Below, in pieces: positions 25,219 through 34,742 of a stretch of 37,398 bases of DNA. Both the position numbers and the translations under genes were made by a program. The stretch comes from Tannerella sp. GTDB lineage: Bacteria; Bacteroidota; Bacteroidia; Bacteroidales; Tannerellaceae. Positions within the stretch are counted from its first letter, which is position 1; every line of letters starts with the position of its first letter. The notes below the pieces were generated by a model, which made no database searches, had not been told where the DNA came from, and saw only the letters and a program-made list of their open reading frames with translations. The DNA is taken from positions 1 through 37,398 of the forward strand of contig JAISNP010000009.1 in assembly GCA_031276175.1 (NCBI GenBank), written 5' to 3'.

Positions 25219-26488
25219 CTTCGACAGCCTCCGCGAAATAGGGAGCACGATGAAGAAAAACAAGCTCCGCACCTTCCTCACCGGCTTTTCCGTGGCGTGG
25301 GGCATCTTCATGCTCATCATACTGCTGGCAGCCGGCAACGGATTGCGCAACGGCATCGCCTCCACCTTCGAAAGCTGGTCGACCAACATGGTCGAAATCT
25401 GGACGCGCCATACCACGCGCCCCTGGCAAGGATTGCCCGTCGACCGGCAGATACGGTTTACGCGCGAAGACGTGGACATGATCAAGCGCGACCTGCCCGA
25501 AGTGGAACTGATCTCGCCCGTTAATTCCCGCAGCGACACGCTCACTTTCAGGCACGAATACCTGACCGGAAGAGTCCTGTCCGTATATCCCGACTTCGCC
25601 TCCATTCAATACCGCCCCATTCCCCCCGGGCAGGGGCGCTTTATCAACGGCCTCGACCTGAAGGAACGGCGGAAGGTGGCAGTGCTCAGTCCGCGCATGG
25701 CCGAAATCCTGTTCCGCGACTCCATCGAACCTCTGGGACAGCATATCAAAATCGGCAGCCTGATGTTTCAGGTGATAGGCGTCTACAAAGACGACAATAC
25801 GAACGATACGCCGCCGGCCTATATCCCCTTCACGACGGGCGAAATGCTGTTCGAAGGCGGTTACTACATCGGCGACATCTACTTCACCGTTCGAGGAGTG
25901 GATACGGAAGCCGAGACGGAAGCCTTCGAGAAACGGCTCCGGGCACGCCTGGCTCGCCGTCACCGCTTCGACCCCGAAGACATGAGCGCCATCGGCATGT
26001 TCAACATGGGCGAAGAATTTCGCATGTGGCATGGGATGAACAACGGCATAGCCATGTTTATCTGGATCATCGGCATCGGCACGCTGATGGCCGGCATCGT
26101 GGGCGTGAGCAACATCATGCTCATCACGGTGCGCGAACGGACGCGCGAGTTCGGCATCCGCAAAGCCCTCGGCGCCAAACCGGCGTCCATCCTGAAACCG
26201 GTCATCATCGAATCGGTGCTGGTTACGGCCGTGTTCGGGTATGTGGGGATGGTGTCGGGCATCGGACTGACGGAGATGATCAACTTCTTTATGGAAATGG
26301 CCGGCGTCGGCTCCTCCGGCGGAGGCAATCCGGGAGAAAATATGACCCTCTTCCGCAACCCCACGGTCGATATGGGTATCGCCGTCTCCGCCACCTGCGT
26401 GCTGATTGCGGCCGGCGTGCTGGCCGGATATTTCCCCGCAAGGAAAGCCATAAAAATATCGGCCATCGAAGCAATGAGAGAAGAATGA
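25211..26488 (+). CDS. MacB/FtsX-type ABC transporter permease (first)
   Basis: 425 residues from the ATG at 25211; an in-frame start at 25193 lies inside the ATPase gene and is less likely. TM1 ([22 protein letters not shown]) is followed by a large periplasmic MacB_PCD domain (about 40-270), then three C-terminal helices of the FtsX domain: [22 protein letters not shown], the coupling segment [21 protein letters not shown], and [30 protein letters not shown]. The ending is the typical conserved permease tail. It probably forms a heterodimer with the next permease. Confidence 0.93.
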   Translation: MFDFDSLREIGSTMKKNKLRTFLTGFSVAWGIFMLIILLAAGNGLRNGIASTFESWSTNMVEIWTRHTTRPWQGLPVDRQIRFTREDVDMIKRDLPEVELISPVNSRSDTLTFRHEYLTGRVLSVYPDFASIQYRPIPPGQGRFINGLDLKERRKVAVLSPRMAEILFRDSIEPLGQHIKIGSLMFQVIGVYKDDNTNDTPPAYIPFTTGEMLFEGGYYIGDIYFTVRGVDTEAETEAFEKRLRARLARRHRFDPEDMSAIGMFNMGEEFRMWHGMNNGIAMFIWIIGIGTLMAGIVGVSNIMLITVRERTREFGIRKALGAKPASILKPVIIESVLVTAVFGYVGMVSGIGLTEMINFFMEMAGVGSSGGGNPGENMTLFRNPTVDMGIAVSATCVLIAAGVLAGYFPARKAIKISAIEAMREE

Positions 26489-26517
26489 GCAGTGTCGAAC
26501 TTTAAATTATAGAAGAC

Positions 26518-27780
26518 GTGGGATTATTTGATTTGGACAGATGGATAGAAATATGGGCGACCATCACGCGCAACAAAATGCGCAGCCTGCTGACGTGCCT
26601 CGGCGTATTCTGGGGAATCCTGATGCTGGTACTCCTGCTCGGCGCAGGCGCGGGAATGCGGAACGGGATATTCGGACTGCTGGAAGGCTTTGCCACGCGG
26701 AGCGTCTTTTTCATGAGCGACCGTACAAGCGAACCCTACAAGGGCTTTAACAAGGGACGATACTGGAGTATGCGCAACCGCGACGTCGAAAACGTCCGAA
26801 CAAACGTCGAAGGCGCACTGATCGTATCGGGAATGGTCGGCGCAGGACGGAGAGACAAAAACATCGTCTACGGGCAAACGACCGGAACGTATAATGTCAA
26901 CGGCGTCTCCCCCGACTACTTCCGCCTGCAAATACCCCGACTCATTCGTGGCCGACTGATTAACGACATCGACATCAGAGACAAACGAAAAGTCTGCGTA
27001 ATAGGCAACGACGTATGCAAGACGCTCTTCCGCAACGAAGACCCCTGCGGAAAGTCCATCCGCGTCAACGGAATATACTACATGGTGGCAGGCGTGATAG
27101 ACAGCAGAGCGAACATCAGTCTCAACGGACGGATGGCGGAATCCGTTTATCTGCCGTTCACCACCTTGCAGCAAACGTCGACGCAGGGCGACGTCATCCA
27201 CGTGCTTTTCGTATCCGGAAAGCCGAATTACCCGATCAAGAAAATGATCGACGAAGTGACGGCCGTCCTGAAAGCGCAAAACGAAATCGCGCCTGCCGAC
27301 CCGCAGGCCGTCCGGGTGCTGAACCTCGCCGCGCAGGTCGAAACCTTCGACATGCTCTTTACCGGCATCGACATCCTCGTCTGGCTGGTAGGCATGGGCA
27401 CGCTGCTCGCCGGCGTGATCGGCATCAGCAACATCATGATGGTGACGGTGAAGGAACGGACAAAAGAAATAGGCGTGCGCCGGGCGCTGGGCGCCAAACC
27501 GTTTAACATCATCTCGCAGGTGATGAGCGAAAGCCTCCTGCTGACCGCCATGGCCGGCTTGCTGGGATTGAGCCTGGGCGTTTTCCTGCTCGACGTCGTG
27601 AGCAAAGCGATGGGCGGTCAGCCGCAGGGAGACGGGAACTTCATTACCAATCCCGAAATACATATCACTACAGCCGTCGCCGCAACGATTATACTATTGT
27701 TAAGCGGACTGCTGGCCGGACTGATTCCCGCCTGGCGGGCGATGCAGATCAACGCCATCGACGCAATCAGAGAAGAATAA
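26518..27780 (+). CDS. MacB/FtsX-type ABC transporter permease (second)
   Basis: 420 residues starting with GTG at 26518 (MGLFDLDRWIEIWATITRN); no ATG upstream is in frame and free of the previous gene. The layout matches the first permease: TM1 LTCLGVFWGILMLVLLLGAG, a periplasmic MacB_PCD domain, LVGMGTLLAGVIGISNIMMVTVKERTKEIGVRRALGAKP and the tail AGLIPAWRAMQINAIDAIREE. The two permeases share their start, coupling region and tail, so the pair arose by duplication. 29 bases separate them. Confidence 0.93.
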   Translation: MGLFDLDRWIEIWATITRNKMRSLLTCLGVFWGILMLVLLLGAGAGMRNGIFGLLEGFATRSVFFMSDRTSEPYKGFNKGRYWSMRNRDVENVRTNVEGALIVSGMVGAGRRDKNIVYGQTTGTYNVNGVSPDYFRLQIPRLIRGRLINDIDIRDKRKVCVIGNDVCKTLFRNEDPCGKSIRVNGIYYMVAGVIDSRANISLNGRMAESVYLPFTTLQQTSTQGDVIHVLFVSGKPNYPIKKMIDEVTAVLKAQNEIAPADPQAVRVLNLAAQVETFDMLFTGIDILVWLVGMGTLLAGVIGISNIMMVTVKERTKEIGVRRALGAKPFNIISQVMSESLLLTAMAGLLGLSLGVFLLDVVSKAMGGQPQGDGNFITNPEIHITTAVAATIILLLSGLLAGLIPAWRAMQINAIDAIREE

Positions 27781-27813
27781 GATAATTTGAATATAATTTT
27801 AAAGCATAAATGT

Positions 27814-28950
27814 ATGGCAAAGAAAAATCGTTTATTTAAAAAGATTGTACGTATCTTTTTCCTGTCGCTGACGGGACTTGTGGTATTCAGCACGTTTTAT
27901 TTTCTGTGGAAGAAGGCGCAGCCGGTTGTGACCGTCTACGAAATCGTCACGCCCAAGCGCGATACGATCGAAACAAAAACCGTGGCCACGGGCAACGTGG
28001 AGCCGCGGTATGAAGTACTGATAAAACCCCAGATTTCGGGCATCATATCCCGGCTGATGAAGGAAGCGGGACAGATGGTGCGGGCAGGCGAAATCATCGC
28101 CCAAATCAAAGTCATCCCCGAAATGGTACAGCTCAACAATGCCGAGTCGCGCGTCAACGTAGCGGAAATCAATCTGCGGCAGATAGAAGAAGTATTCCGC
28201 CGCGACGAACAGCTGTTTAACCGGCAAGTAATTTCGCGCGAAGAATACGAAGCCTCCAAAGCCGCCTGCGACAAGGCAAAGGAAGAAAAGAACAATGCCC
28301 TGAGCGCGCTGGAAATCATCCGGGACGGCATCGCGAAAAACTCCCGCGTGGAAAGCACCACACAGATACGCAGCACCATCTCCGGCATGATTCTCGACAT
28401 CCCCGTCAAGGAGGGCAACTCCGTGATTCAAAGCAACAACTTCAACGACGGCACGACGATTGCATCGGTAGCCGACATGAACGACATGATTTTCCGAGGC
28501 AACGTGGACGAGACGGAAATCGGGCGCATCCGCGAAGGAATGCCCATCAAGCTGATCATAGGCGCGATAGAAAACAGGAGTTTCGACGCCATCCTGGAAT
28601 ACGTCTCCCCCAAAGGAGTGGAAAAAAGCGGCGCCATACAGTTCGAAATCAAAGCGGCGGTACATATTCCCGAAGGCGACTTTATCCGCGCGGGTTACAG
28701 CGCCAATGCCGAAATCGTCCTGAAGCGTGCCGACAACGTATTGACCGTACCCGAAAGCACGGTCGAATTTCAAGGCGATTCGGCCTTTGTACAGTTGGTC
28801 ACGCAGGAAACGCCCGAACAAGTGTTTGAACGTCGCTTCGTCAAGACGGGATTGAGCGACGGCATCAAGATTGAAATCGTGGACGGACTGACCGTCGACA
28901 ACAAAGTCCGCGGAGCAGCCATCGACCCCAAAAACAAACCGAAGAATTGA
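27814..28950 (+). CDS. HlyD/MacA-type membrane fusion protein
   Basis: 378 residues from the ATG at 27814; an in-frame TTG at 27787 would add nine residues and is less likely. The N-terminal membrane anchor (IVRIFFLSLTGLVVFSTFYFLW) is followed by the lipoyl-like half VATGNVEPRYEVLIKPQISGIISRLMKEAGQMVRAGEIIAQI. A long alpha-hairpin (about residues 104-175) comes next, then the second half TTQIRSTISGMILDIPVKEGNSV and the beta-barrel. It links the FtsX-type permeases to the TolC-like protein that follows 21 bases later, a MacA role. The anchor is a transmembrane helix rather than a lipid. Confidence 0.93.
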   Translation: MAKKNRLFKKIVRIFFLSLTGLVVFSTFYFLWKKAQPVVTVYEIVTPKRDTIETKTVATGNVEPRYEVLIKPQISGIISRLMKEAGQMVRAGEIIAQIKVIPEMVQLNNAESRVNVAEINLRQIEEVFRRDEQLFNRQVISREEYEASKAACDKAKEEKNNALSALEIIRDGIAKNSRVESTTQIRSTISGMILDIPVKEGNSVIQSNNFNDGTTIASVADMNDMIFRGNVDETEIGRIREGMPIKLIIGAIENRSFDAILEYVSPKGVEKSGAIQFEIKAAVHIPEGDFIRAGYSANAEIVLKRADNVLTVPESTVEFQGDSAFVQLVTQETPEQVFERRFVKTGLSDGIKIEIVDGLTVDNKVRGAAIDPKNKPKN

Positions 28951-28971
28951 ACAACCGAATAATCAGCGCAT

Positions 28972-30312
28972 ATGAAAATGACAAAAATAACCCCTCTGCT
29001 GTTGTGCTGCTGCCTGACGGTGAATGCACAGACCAAACAGTGGACGCTGGAGGAATGTATCCGCCATGCCGTCGAGCATAACATAGACCTCAAATTGCAG
29101 GAGCAGGAGCGGCAAATCCGCGAAATAGAATTAAACACAAGCAAGCATAGCTGGCTGCCCAGCCTGAATGCGGGCATCGGGCAGAATTTTGACTTCGGGC
29201 GTTCGGAATCCCGCGAAGGCGTCATTGTCGACCGCACGTCGGCCAACTCGTCCGGGACGCTGCAAGCGAGTATGCCCGTATTCGACGGGTTCAGAATCAT
29301 CAACGACATTGCCGCTAAGAAACTGAACCTTCAGGCGGCAACCGAAGCGCTCAACAAAGCGAAGGAAGACTTATCCGTCGGCGTGGCATCATATTTCCTG
29401 CAAGTATTGTATGCAAGGGAGATTCGGACGGTCGCCGAGTTGCAAGTCGCCCTGACGACCGAGCAGGTCGGCAAAACGGATGCGCTGGTGCGTTCGGGCA
29501 AGGTGCCCGCCTCGCAACTGTACGACATCCGTGCACAGCAGGCAAAAGACGAAGTAACGCGCACCGAAGCGGAAAACAACGTCCGCCTGGCTTTGCTCGA
29601 CCTCGCGCAGGCGCTCGAACTCGAGCGGCAGGAAACGGACTTCGACATCGCCTCCCCCGAAATAAAAGACGTCATTGCCGAAAACATGCAAAGCCTCGTC
29701 CCTCCCGGCGACATTTACAACCATGCGGTAACCGTCAAACCGCAAATCCGCCAGCAGGAATACCTGCTCGAAAGCCAAAAGAAAATGCTCAAAATAGCGC
29801 AATCGGGATACTATCCGAAGCTCAACCTGAACGCCAGTTACAGCAACGGATATTACCGCTTTTCGGGAGGCAACGACATCGTAAACATCCCGTTTGCAGA
29901 CCAGTTGAGGCAAAACGAACGGAAAACCGTCGGATTGAGCCTGACCATCCCCATCTTCAACCGTTTCGAAGTGCGCAACAGCGTACGCACGGCGCGTGCA
30001 GGCATCGCCAACCGCGAACTGATGATGGAAAACAGCAAAAAGGCGCTCTACAAAGAAATACAACAAGCATACTACAACGCCGTCGCCGCGCAGGAAAAAT
30101 ACATCGCCGCGAGCAAAGCCGTCGAAGCCGGCCGGCAGTCGTTCACTTACGCCGAAGAACGCTACGGCGCAGGCAAAAACACCGTATTCGAATACAACGA
30201 AGCCAAAACGAAATACGCGCAAAGCCTTTCCGAGCAAGCGCGGGCAAAATACGACTTCATTTTCCGCGCAAAGATTCTGGACTTTTACAACGGATTACCG
30301 CTTGCGCTTTGA
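28972..30312 (+). CDS. TolC-family outer membrane protein of the ABC exporter
   Basis: 446 residues. The signal peptide is MKMTKITPLLLCCCLTVNAQ. The first repeat is WTLEECIRHAVEHNIDLKLQEQERQIREIELNTSKHSWLP with the barrel strand NAGIGQNFDFG. The second is DIYNHAVTVKPQIRQQEYLLESQKKMLKIAQSGYYPKLNLNASYSNG. A long periplasmic helix ends FEYNEAKTKYAQSL. It completes the five-gene exporter as the outer membrane duct and is a distant paralogue of the TolC at 6190. It is the last gene of the operon; no clear terminator follows. Confidence 0.93.
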   Translation: MKMTKITPLLLCCCLTVNAQTKQWTLEECIRHAVEHNIDLKLQEQERQIREIELNTSKHSWLPSLNAGIGQNFDFGRSESREGVIVDRTSANSSGTLQASMPVFDGFRIINDIAAKKLNLQAATEALNKAKEDLSVGVASYFLQVLYAREIRTVAELQVALTTEQVGKTDALVRSGKVPASQLYDIRAQQAKDEVTRTEAENNVRLALLDLAQALELERQETDFDIASPEIKDVIAENMQSLVPPGDIYNHAVTVKPQIRQQEYLLESQKKMLKIAQSGYYPKLNLNASYSNGYYRFSGGNDIVNIPFADQLRQNERKTVGLSLTIPIFNRFEVRNSVRTARAGIANRELMMENSKKALYKEIQQAYYNAVAAQEKYIAASKAVEAGRQSFTYAEERYGAGKNTVFEYNEAKTKYAQSLSEQARAKYDFIFRAKILDFYNGLPLAL

Positions 30313-30535
30313 GGCGAGGGAATGAGGATTGAACAAATATACAAACGGCCTCGTAAGACAATATATTCCTAAAAAAAGGCTTTACAAAATATAGCGATGC
30401 TGGTATAACATATTTTCAATACAAAATCAATCGAAGACCAATAAAATGGCTCAACTTCGAGTCCCGTAAAGATAGTTTCTTTTGAAAAGTTACATTAGCT
30501 ACCTGAATCTGCCTCGGCAAAAAAAAAGACAAACA

Positions 30536-30567
30536 TTTGCACAAACTAAAAAGAAGCATTACTTTTG
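30536..30567 (+). promoter_or_regulatory. Promoter of rplU-rpmA
   Basis: TTTG (30536-30539) and TACTTTTG (30560-30567) are exact consensus elements separated by 20 bases. The implied leader is about 80 bases. Confidence 0.75.
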
Positions 30568-30587
30568 TGCCTTGATTCCTCAAGAGG
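30566..30587 (+). promoter_or_regulatory. Hairpin at the start of the rplU leader
   Basis: TGCC-TTGA-TTCC-TCAA-GA-GGCA forms an 8-bp stem with a 2-base bulge and a 4-base loop right at the predicted transcript start. It could be a ribosomal protein autoregulation element or a 5' stabiliser. Function is not shown. Confidence 0.35.
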
Positions 30588-30653
30588 CAGAAAAGAGATT
30601 AGTAGTGAAGTAATCCGCCTCCGGGACATAACCTGTTATTATTTAGACAACAG

Positions 30654-30971
30654 ATGTACGTAATTGTAGAAATTAACGGCCAGCAGTTTAAGGCCGAACA
30701 AGGGAAAAAATTGTTTGTTCATCACATTCCGAATGTCAAAAACGGCGCAACGGTCGAATTTGACAAAGTGTTGTTGGTAGACACGGACGGTGAAGTGCAG
30801 GTAGGAACGCCTGTCATTGAGGGTGCGAAAGTTGTATGTGAAGTGCTTTCTCCACTGGTAAAGGGTGATAAAGTATTGATTTTTCACAAAAAAAGGAGAA
30901 AAGGCTATCGCAAGTTGAATGGTCATCGTCAACAGTTCACCGAAGTGAATATTAAAGAAATTGTGGCTTAA
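30654..30971 (+). CDS. rplU: 50S ribosomal protein L21
   Basis: 105 residues: [25 protein letters not shown] at the N-terminus and [28 protein letters not shown], the conserved L21 signature, at the C-terminus. It binds 23S rRNA with L20. Normal length. rpmA follows 20 bases later, the universal L21-L27 order. Start ATG 30654. Confidence 0.98.
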   Translation: MYVIVEINGQQFKAEQGKKLFVHHIPNVKNGATVEFDKVLLVDTDGEVQVGTPVIEGAKVVCEVLSPLVKGDKVLIFHKKRRKGYRKLNGHRQQFTEVNIKEIVA

Positions 30972-30991
30972 CATTAAAAACGTAAAAGAAC

Positions 30992-31363
30992 ATGGCACAT
31001 AAAAAAGGCGTCGGTAGTTCGAAGAACGGTCGCGAATCGGAAAGTAAACGATTGGGAGTAAAACTCTTTGGCGGCGAAATAGCCAAAGCGGGCAACATTA
31101 TTCTTCGTCAGAGAGGAACAAAACATCACCCCGGTCAAAACGTGGGAATCGGTAGAGACCATACTATTTATGCACTGATCGACGGCACGGTCGTTTTCCG
31201 TAAAAAGAAAGATAACCGTTCTTATATCTCGGTGAAAAGTTTAGTCCCCGAAACAGCAAAAGAACTTCGACCGACTGTTCCTGTCGAAGAAACGGTCGAA
31301 ACCGTAGAAGATACATCTTCCGAAACAGTCGCGGAAAGCGTGGAAGAAGCGGCTGAAAAATAA
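30992..31363 (+). CDS. rpmA: 50S ribosomal protein L27 with acidic C-terminal extension
   Basis: 123 residues. The first 85 or so are a normal L27: [44 protein letters not shown]. The N-terminal tail reaches the peptidyl transferase centre. The last 35 residues (from about 88) are a Glu/Val/Thr-rich acidic tail ([16 protein letters not shown]) not found in the E. coli protein; comparable tails occur in other Bacteroidales. It is cotranscribed with rplU and followed by a strong terminator. Confidence 0.97.
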   Translation: MAHKKGVGSSKNGRESESKRLGVKLFGGEIAKAGNIILRQRGTKHHPGQNVGIGRDHTIYALIDGTVVFRKKKDNRSYISVKSLVPETAKELRPTVPVEETVETVEDTSSETVAESVEEAAEK

Positions 31364-31387
31364 GTTTGTAAAATGAATTGATTGTGA

Positions 31388-31418
31388 AAAAGATGTATCT
31401 CCGGGTACATCTTTTTTT
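31388..31418 (+). terminator. Rho-independent terminator of rplU-rpmA
   Basis: AAAAGATGTA-TCTCCGGG-TACATCTTTT is a perfect 10-bp stem with 8-base loop running into a T tract, 25 bases after the rpmA stop. Confidence 0.9.
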
Positions 31419-31507
31419 AAATCATATACTTTCTCTCCGACTCCCGCCGGATTAAAAACTTATTTCTGCATGCAGGAAAACAAAAAATAATCTCAGAATA
31501 AACAATT

Positions 31508-32773
31508 ATGGATACAACAAAACAGGACGAAGACGGTTGTCCGCCGTCATTTTCAGCTAAAATTATCGGTTGCGATTATGCCCGCCCGGACGTATACGGG
31601 GCGATTAACCTGCCGGTATACCGCAATGCGGCATTCGAATTTCCCGATTCGGAAACGATTGCCGCCGCATTCCAAAACAAGATAGATGCCCACACCTATT
31701 CCCGCATCACCAATCCCTCGGTTGCCAACCTCGAACGCAAAATAAAGGCGGCTTCGGGCGGCGAACAAGTGGTGGCTTTAGCTTCGGGCATGGCGGCCAT
31801 ATCAAATACCTTTTTTGCTATTGCCTGTGCAGGAAGCAACATTGTCGCTTCGCCTCATCTTTTCGGAAATACTTATTCGTTTCTGAAATTTACGCTTTCG
31901 GCTTTCGGCGTAGAAGTACGCTTCGTCGATACCGACAATTTGCAGGAAATTGCCGCTGCCGTCGACGAGAATACATGCGCATTTTTTGCCGAACTTATCA
32001 CCAATCCGCATATGGAAATCGCAGACTTGTCCGAAGTGTCGAAAATCCTTCGCAGCAAGCATGTGCCGATGATTATCGACACGACCATCATCCCCTGGTG
32101 CGGCTTCGATGCGCGCCGGTTCGGCGTAGATGTCGAAATCGTATCCACCACGAAATATGTTTCGGGAGGCGCCACAAGCATAGGGGGCGCAATCGTCGAC
32201 TACGGTACCCACGACTGGGCGAACAGCAAAAGACTCGGCCTGTTGCCTCAATTGAACGGCATGTCGCGCTTTGCTTTCAAGCTGCGTTCCGAAATAGTGC
32301 GTAACGTGGGGGCATGTATGTCGCCGGACACGGCCTACCAGCAGGCTTTGGGGATGGAGTCGCTCGAAGTGCGCTACAAACAGATGTCGCAGACGGCTTA
32401 CGACTTGGCGCTCTACCTTTCGACTCATCCCAAGGTACGGAAAGCAAATTATCCTAAATTGCCGTCGTCACCCTACAAAGCCATCTCCGACAAGATGTTC
32501 ACCGGCAATCCGGGCGCGATGTTCACCGTCAGCCTCGAATCGAAAGAAGCTTGCTACAAGTTCATGGACGCGCTGAAACTCATCAGGCGGGCGACAAACC
32601 TCTTCGACAACAAGACGCTGGTCATTCATCCCGAATCGACCATATACGGCACCTTCATGCCGGAAACGAAACGGATTATCGGTATCGAAGATAACCTTAT
32701 CCGTTTTTCGACAGGCCTGGAAGAAATCGAAGATCTGAAGGCCGACATAGACCGGGGGCTTGAAGCGTTTTAA
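31508..32773 (+). CDS. Cys/Met metabolism PLP-dependent enzyme (O-acetylhomoserine sulfhydrylase or methionine gamma-lyase type)
   Basis: 421 residues of the fold-type I family that includes O-acetylhomoserine sulfhydrylase, cystathionine gamma-synthase and methionine gamma-lyase. Motifs: TYSRITNP (residues 63-70, phosphate-binding Tyr and Arg from the neighbouring subunit), ASGMAAI (92-98), D191 contacting the PLP ring, and the Schiff-base lysine K216 in VSTTKYVSGG. The usual DNT after the ring aspartate is DTT here (DTTIIPWCGF). The exact reaction cannot be fixed among the family. It is monocistronic, follows the rpmA terminator and ends in a palindrome between convergent genes. Confidence 0.88.
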   Translation: MDTTKQDEDGCPPSFSAKIIGCDYARPDVYGAINLPVYRNAAFEFPDSETIAAAFQNKIDAHTYSRITNPSVANLERKIKAASGGEQVVALASGMAAISNTFFAIACAGSNIVASPHLFGNTYSFLKFTLSAFGVEVRFVDTDNLQEIAAAVDENTCAFFAELITNPHMEIADLSEVSKILRSKHVPMIIDTTIIPWCGFDARRFGVDVEIVSTTKYVSGGATSIGGAIVDYGTHDWANSKRLGLLPQLNGMSRFAFKLRSEIVRNVGACMSPDTAYQQALGMESLEVRYKQMSQTAYDLALYLSTHPKVRKANYPKLPSSPYKAISDKMFTGNPGAMFTVSLESKEACYKFMDALKLIRRATNLFDNKTLVIHPESTIYGTFMPETKRIIGIEDNLIRFSTGLEEIEDLKADIDRGLEAF

Positions 32774-32783
32774 CGCTTCAAGC
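32758..32783. terminator. Candidate bidirectional terminator centred on a stop codon
   Basis: GCTTGAAGCG-TTTTAA-CGCTTCAAGC is a perfect 10-bp inverted repeat whose loop contains the TAA of the PLP enzyme gene. It lies between two convergent genes 30 bases apart. There is no T run of note, so termination is inferred. Confidence 0.5.
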
Positions 32784-32803
32784 GGCTCTTCCGGCCGTCG
32801 CGC

Positions 32804-34591
32804 CTATTTCATCCAAATCCATTGAAAGCGAACCTCGCTGTTTTTGGCGGGGGTTATCTCAAATTCCAGTTCGTAAATACCGGCTTCCGGAAAGTGAATC
32901 GTGCCCAGGCGGTGCGACAGGAAGCGATCGACAACCCAGTTCGAATTGGGTTCGCCGACGGTTTTGCCTGTGGGCGCGACGGCGTGCGTTATCTGCGTGC
33001 CGGACATGAGGCATGTGATTTTTCCTCCGTCCGTTTTGCCTTGATAGCTGTAAGAGACGTCGACCGTTTTGTCGCCTGCCCTGTCTACGTAAAGCCGCCA
33101 CGCCAGCCGCTGAGGAGTTCGTATGATTACGTGGGGCGGAATTGTTCCTCCGCGGCTTTTGCGTTCCGTTTTAAGCGTTTTGTCGCCCGACAGGTTGTCG
33201 CAGGTCAGGGAATAGCCGCCGTCGGTGGATATGCCGGCCAGCCCCTGTTCGACGTGCGGCGCGCCGTCGTATTCTACTACGACTACGGATACGTATTTGT
33301 CCGGTTGCATTGCCGGCAGTTTGATTTCCGTGAAAGGCCCGGCGTGCGTATGGGGCAGCGCCTGTTTTTGTTTGTCGGCAAGCAGGTATATCCTGCCGGG
33401 GGCAGTGGTTATGCCGGTGAGGGGCAGTCGTTTGTTCAGCGGCCAGTTGTAGACGTGGAGGTAAAGCCGCGTCTTGCCGCCGTCGCGTTTCATGGTAATC
33501 TTGCCCCAGTCGTGCGGATTTGCGTCCGATTCAAATGCTTTCGCGCCGTAGACGGATTCGCCGTTGACCTCGAGCCATTCGCCTGTTTCGAGCAGTCGCT
33601 GTTCGATTTCGCAGGGGACGTCGCCGTTTGCCCGCGGCCCGATGTTCAGCATAAAATTGCCGTTCAGGCTGACATTGCCGATAAGCGATTTCAGCAGGAC
33701 GGTAGTCGATTTCCAAGCTGTTTCGCCGGAGTGGAATCCCCACGAATGGGCGACCGTTCCGGGCGACTGCCAGGGGAAATCTTCTTTTTTGCTGCCAAGC
33801 TGATTGTCGCCGAGCGTCTTGAAGTCGACATCGGGGTCTTCTTCGACGGACAGTCCGAGGCGGGAGTTGACGAGGCAATCGGGCTGGAGTTCCCGAATCA
33901 GGCTTTTGAGTTGCAGGAGTTGCGCCTTTGTGACGATCGTCGAGGAGTGGTGCAGCCACATGTCGAACCATAGCATACTGATTTCGCCGTAGCCGGTAAG
34001 CAGTTCGCGGATTTGCGGGATTACTTTTTCCTGCCAGTACGTGTCGTAGTCGGCGGTGTCGAGGCCGGTGATTTCGCGCTCGTGGCTCCAGCCGTATTCG
34101 TGCTCCCAGTCTACCCAGTGCGAATAGTAGAGGCACAGGCGGATGTCGTGTTTTTTGCAGGCGGCGGCAAGTTCGGCCACGATGTCGCGCCGCGGGTGGG
34201 TGTGGCGGCTCACGTTGTAGTCGCTGACTTTGCTGTCCCACAGCGCAAAGCCGTCGTGGTGTTTTGCAGTCAGGGTGATGTATTTCATACCGGCGCGTTT
34301 GGCCAGCACGACCCATTCTTCGGGGTCGATGTCGTCCCAGTCGAAGCGGTCGAGCAGGGTCAGGTATTCTTCCTTGCCGATCTGGTTGCGGTAGAAGATC
34401 CATTCGCCGTAATCGTTGTCGTTCCTGATTTTTTCTCCTTTCCAGTAGCCTTCGGCGGCGCTGTACAGGCCCCAGTGGATAAACATTCCGTAGCGTGAAT
34501 CGACAAACCATTCGGCTCTTTTGTGGGTTTGGTTTTGGCCGGAGGCGCAGCAGGCCGTCAGGCAGAGGAGGAGAGAGAGATATTTTTTCAT
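32804..34591 (-). CDS. Alpha-L-fucosidase, glycoside hydrolase family 29
   Basis: 595 residues. The signal sequence MKKYLSLLLCLTACCASGQ contains a possible lipobox (LTAC, C14/C15). The GH29 catalytic domain spans about 25-350: YGMFIHWGLYS (34-44), AKHHDGFALWDS (109-120), LYYSHWVDWEHEYGW, and the nucleophile D210 in SMLWFDMW. The rest is a C-terminal beta-sandwich (about 370-595). It releases alpha-linked fucose from host or dietary glycans in the periplasm or at the surface. No SusC/SusD or sulfatase genes are nearby, so it is not within a visible polysaccharide utilisation locus. It is monocistronic, with its own promoter about 16 bases upstream. Confidence 0.92.
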   Translation of the reverse strand: MKKYLSLLLCLTACCASGQNQTHKRAEWFVDSRYGMFIHWGLYSAAEGYWKGEKIRNDNDYGEWIFYRNQIGKEEYLTLLDRFDWDDIDPEEWVVLAKRAGMKYITLTAKHHDGFALWDSKVSDYNVSRHTHPRRDIVAELAAACKKHDIRLCLYYSHWVDWEHEYGWSHEREITGLDTADYDTYWQEKVIPQIRELLTGYGEISMLWFDMWLHHSSTIVTKAQLLQLKSLIRELQPDCLVNSRLGLSVEEDPDVDFKTLGDNQLGSKKEDFPWQSPGTVAHSWGFHSGETAWKSTTVLLKSLIGNVSLNGNFMLNIGPRANGDVPCEIEQRLLETGEWLEVNGESVYGAKAFESDANPHDWGKITMKRDGGKTRLYLHVYNWPLNKRLPLTGITTAPGRIYLLADKQKQALPHTHAGPFTEIKLPAMQPDKYVSVVVVEYDGAPHVEQGLAGISTDGGYSLTCDNLSGDKTLKTERKSRGGTIPPHVIIRTPQRLAWRLYVDRAGDKTVDVSYSYQGKTDGGKITCLMSGTQITHAVAPTGKTVGEPNSNWVVDRFLSHRLGTIHFPEAGIYELEFEITPAKNSEVRFQWIWMK

Positions 34592-34607
34592 CTTGATATT
34601 TTTGTGC

Positions 34608-34615
34608 CAAAGGTA
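34608..34615 (-). promoter_or_regulatory. Predicted -7 element for the GH29 gene
   Basis: TACCTTTG on the minus strand matches TAnnTTTG exactly and is only 16 bases from the ATG, so the leader would be around ten bases. Confidence 0.55.
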
Positions 34616-34673
34616 GCGATTCTTTTCCGAACCGTGCGAAGCGGGGGCGCGGATTGGGTGCAGGCATTATTTA

Positions 34674-34705
34674 TTTGCGTAATTTTTTGATAAACGCTAC
34701 TTTTG
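34674..34705 (+). promoter_or_regulatory. Promoter of the aminotransferase-permease pair
   Basis: TTTG (34674-34677) and TACTTTTG (34698-34705) are consensus elements 20 bases apart. The ATG is 37 bases downstream. Confidence 0.7.
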
Positions 34706-34742
34706 CGTCGTTTTTCACAGACATGTATATAATATAGAAAAG

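Larger units (their letters stand above)
30313..30653. other. 341-bp intergenic region between exporter and rplU
   Basis: No gene or tRNA seen from 30313 to 30530. The rplU promoter and leader hairpin occupy the remainder. Confidence 0.55.

Noticed and set aside
30313..30520. tRNA-like stretch AACTTCGAGTCCC
   Set aside because: The five bases on either side do not pair to make a T-arm stem and no acceptor or anticodon arm can be built.
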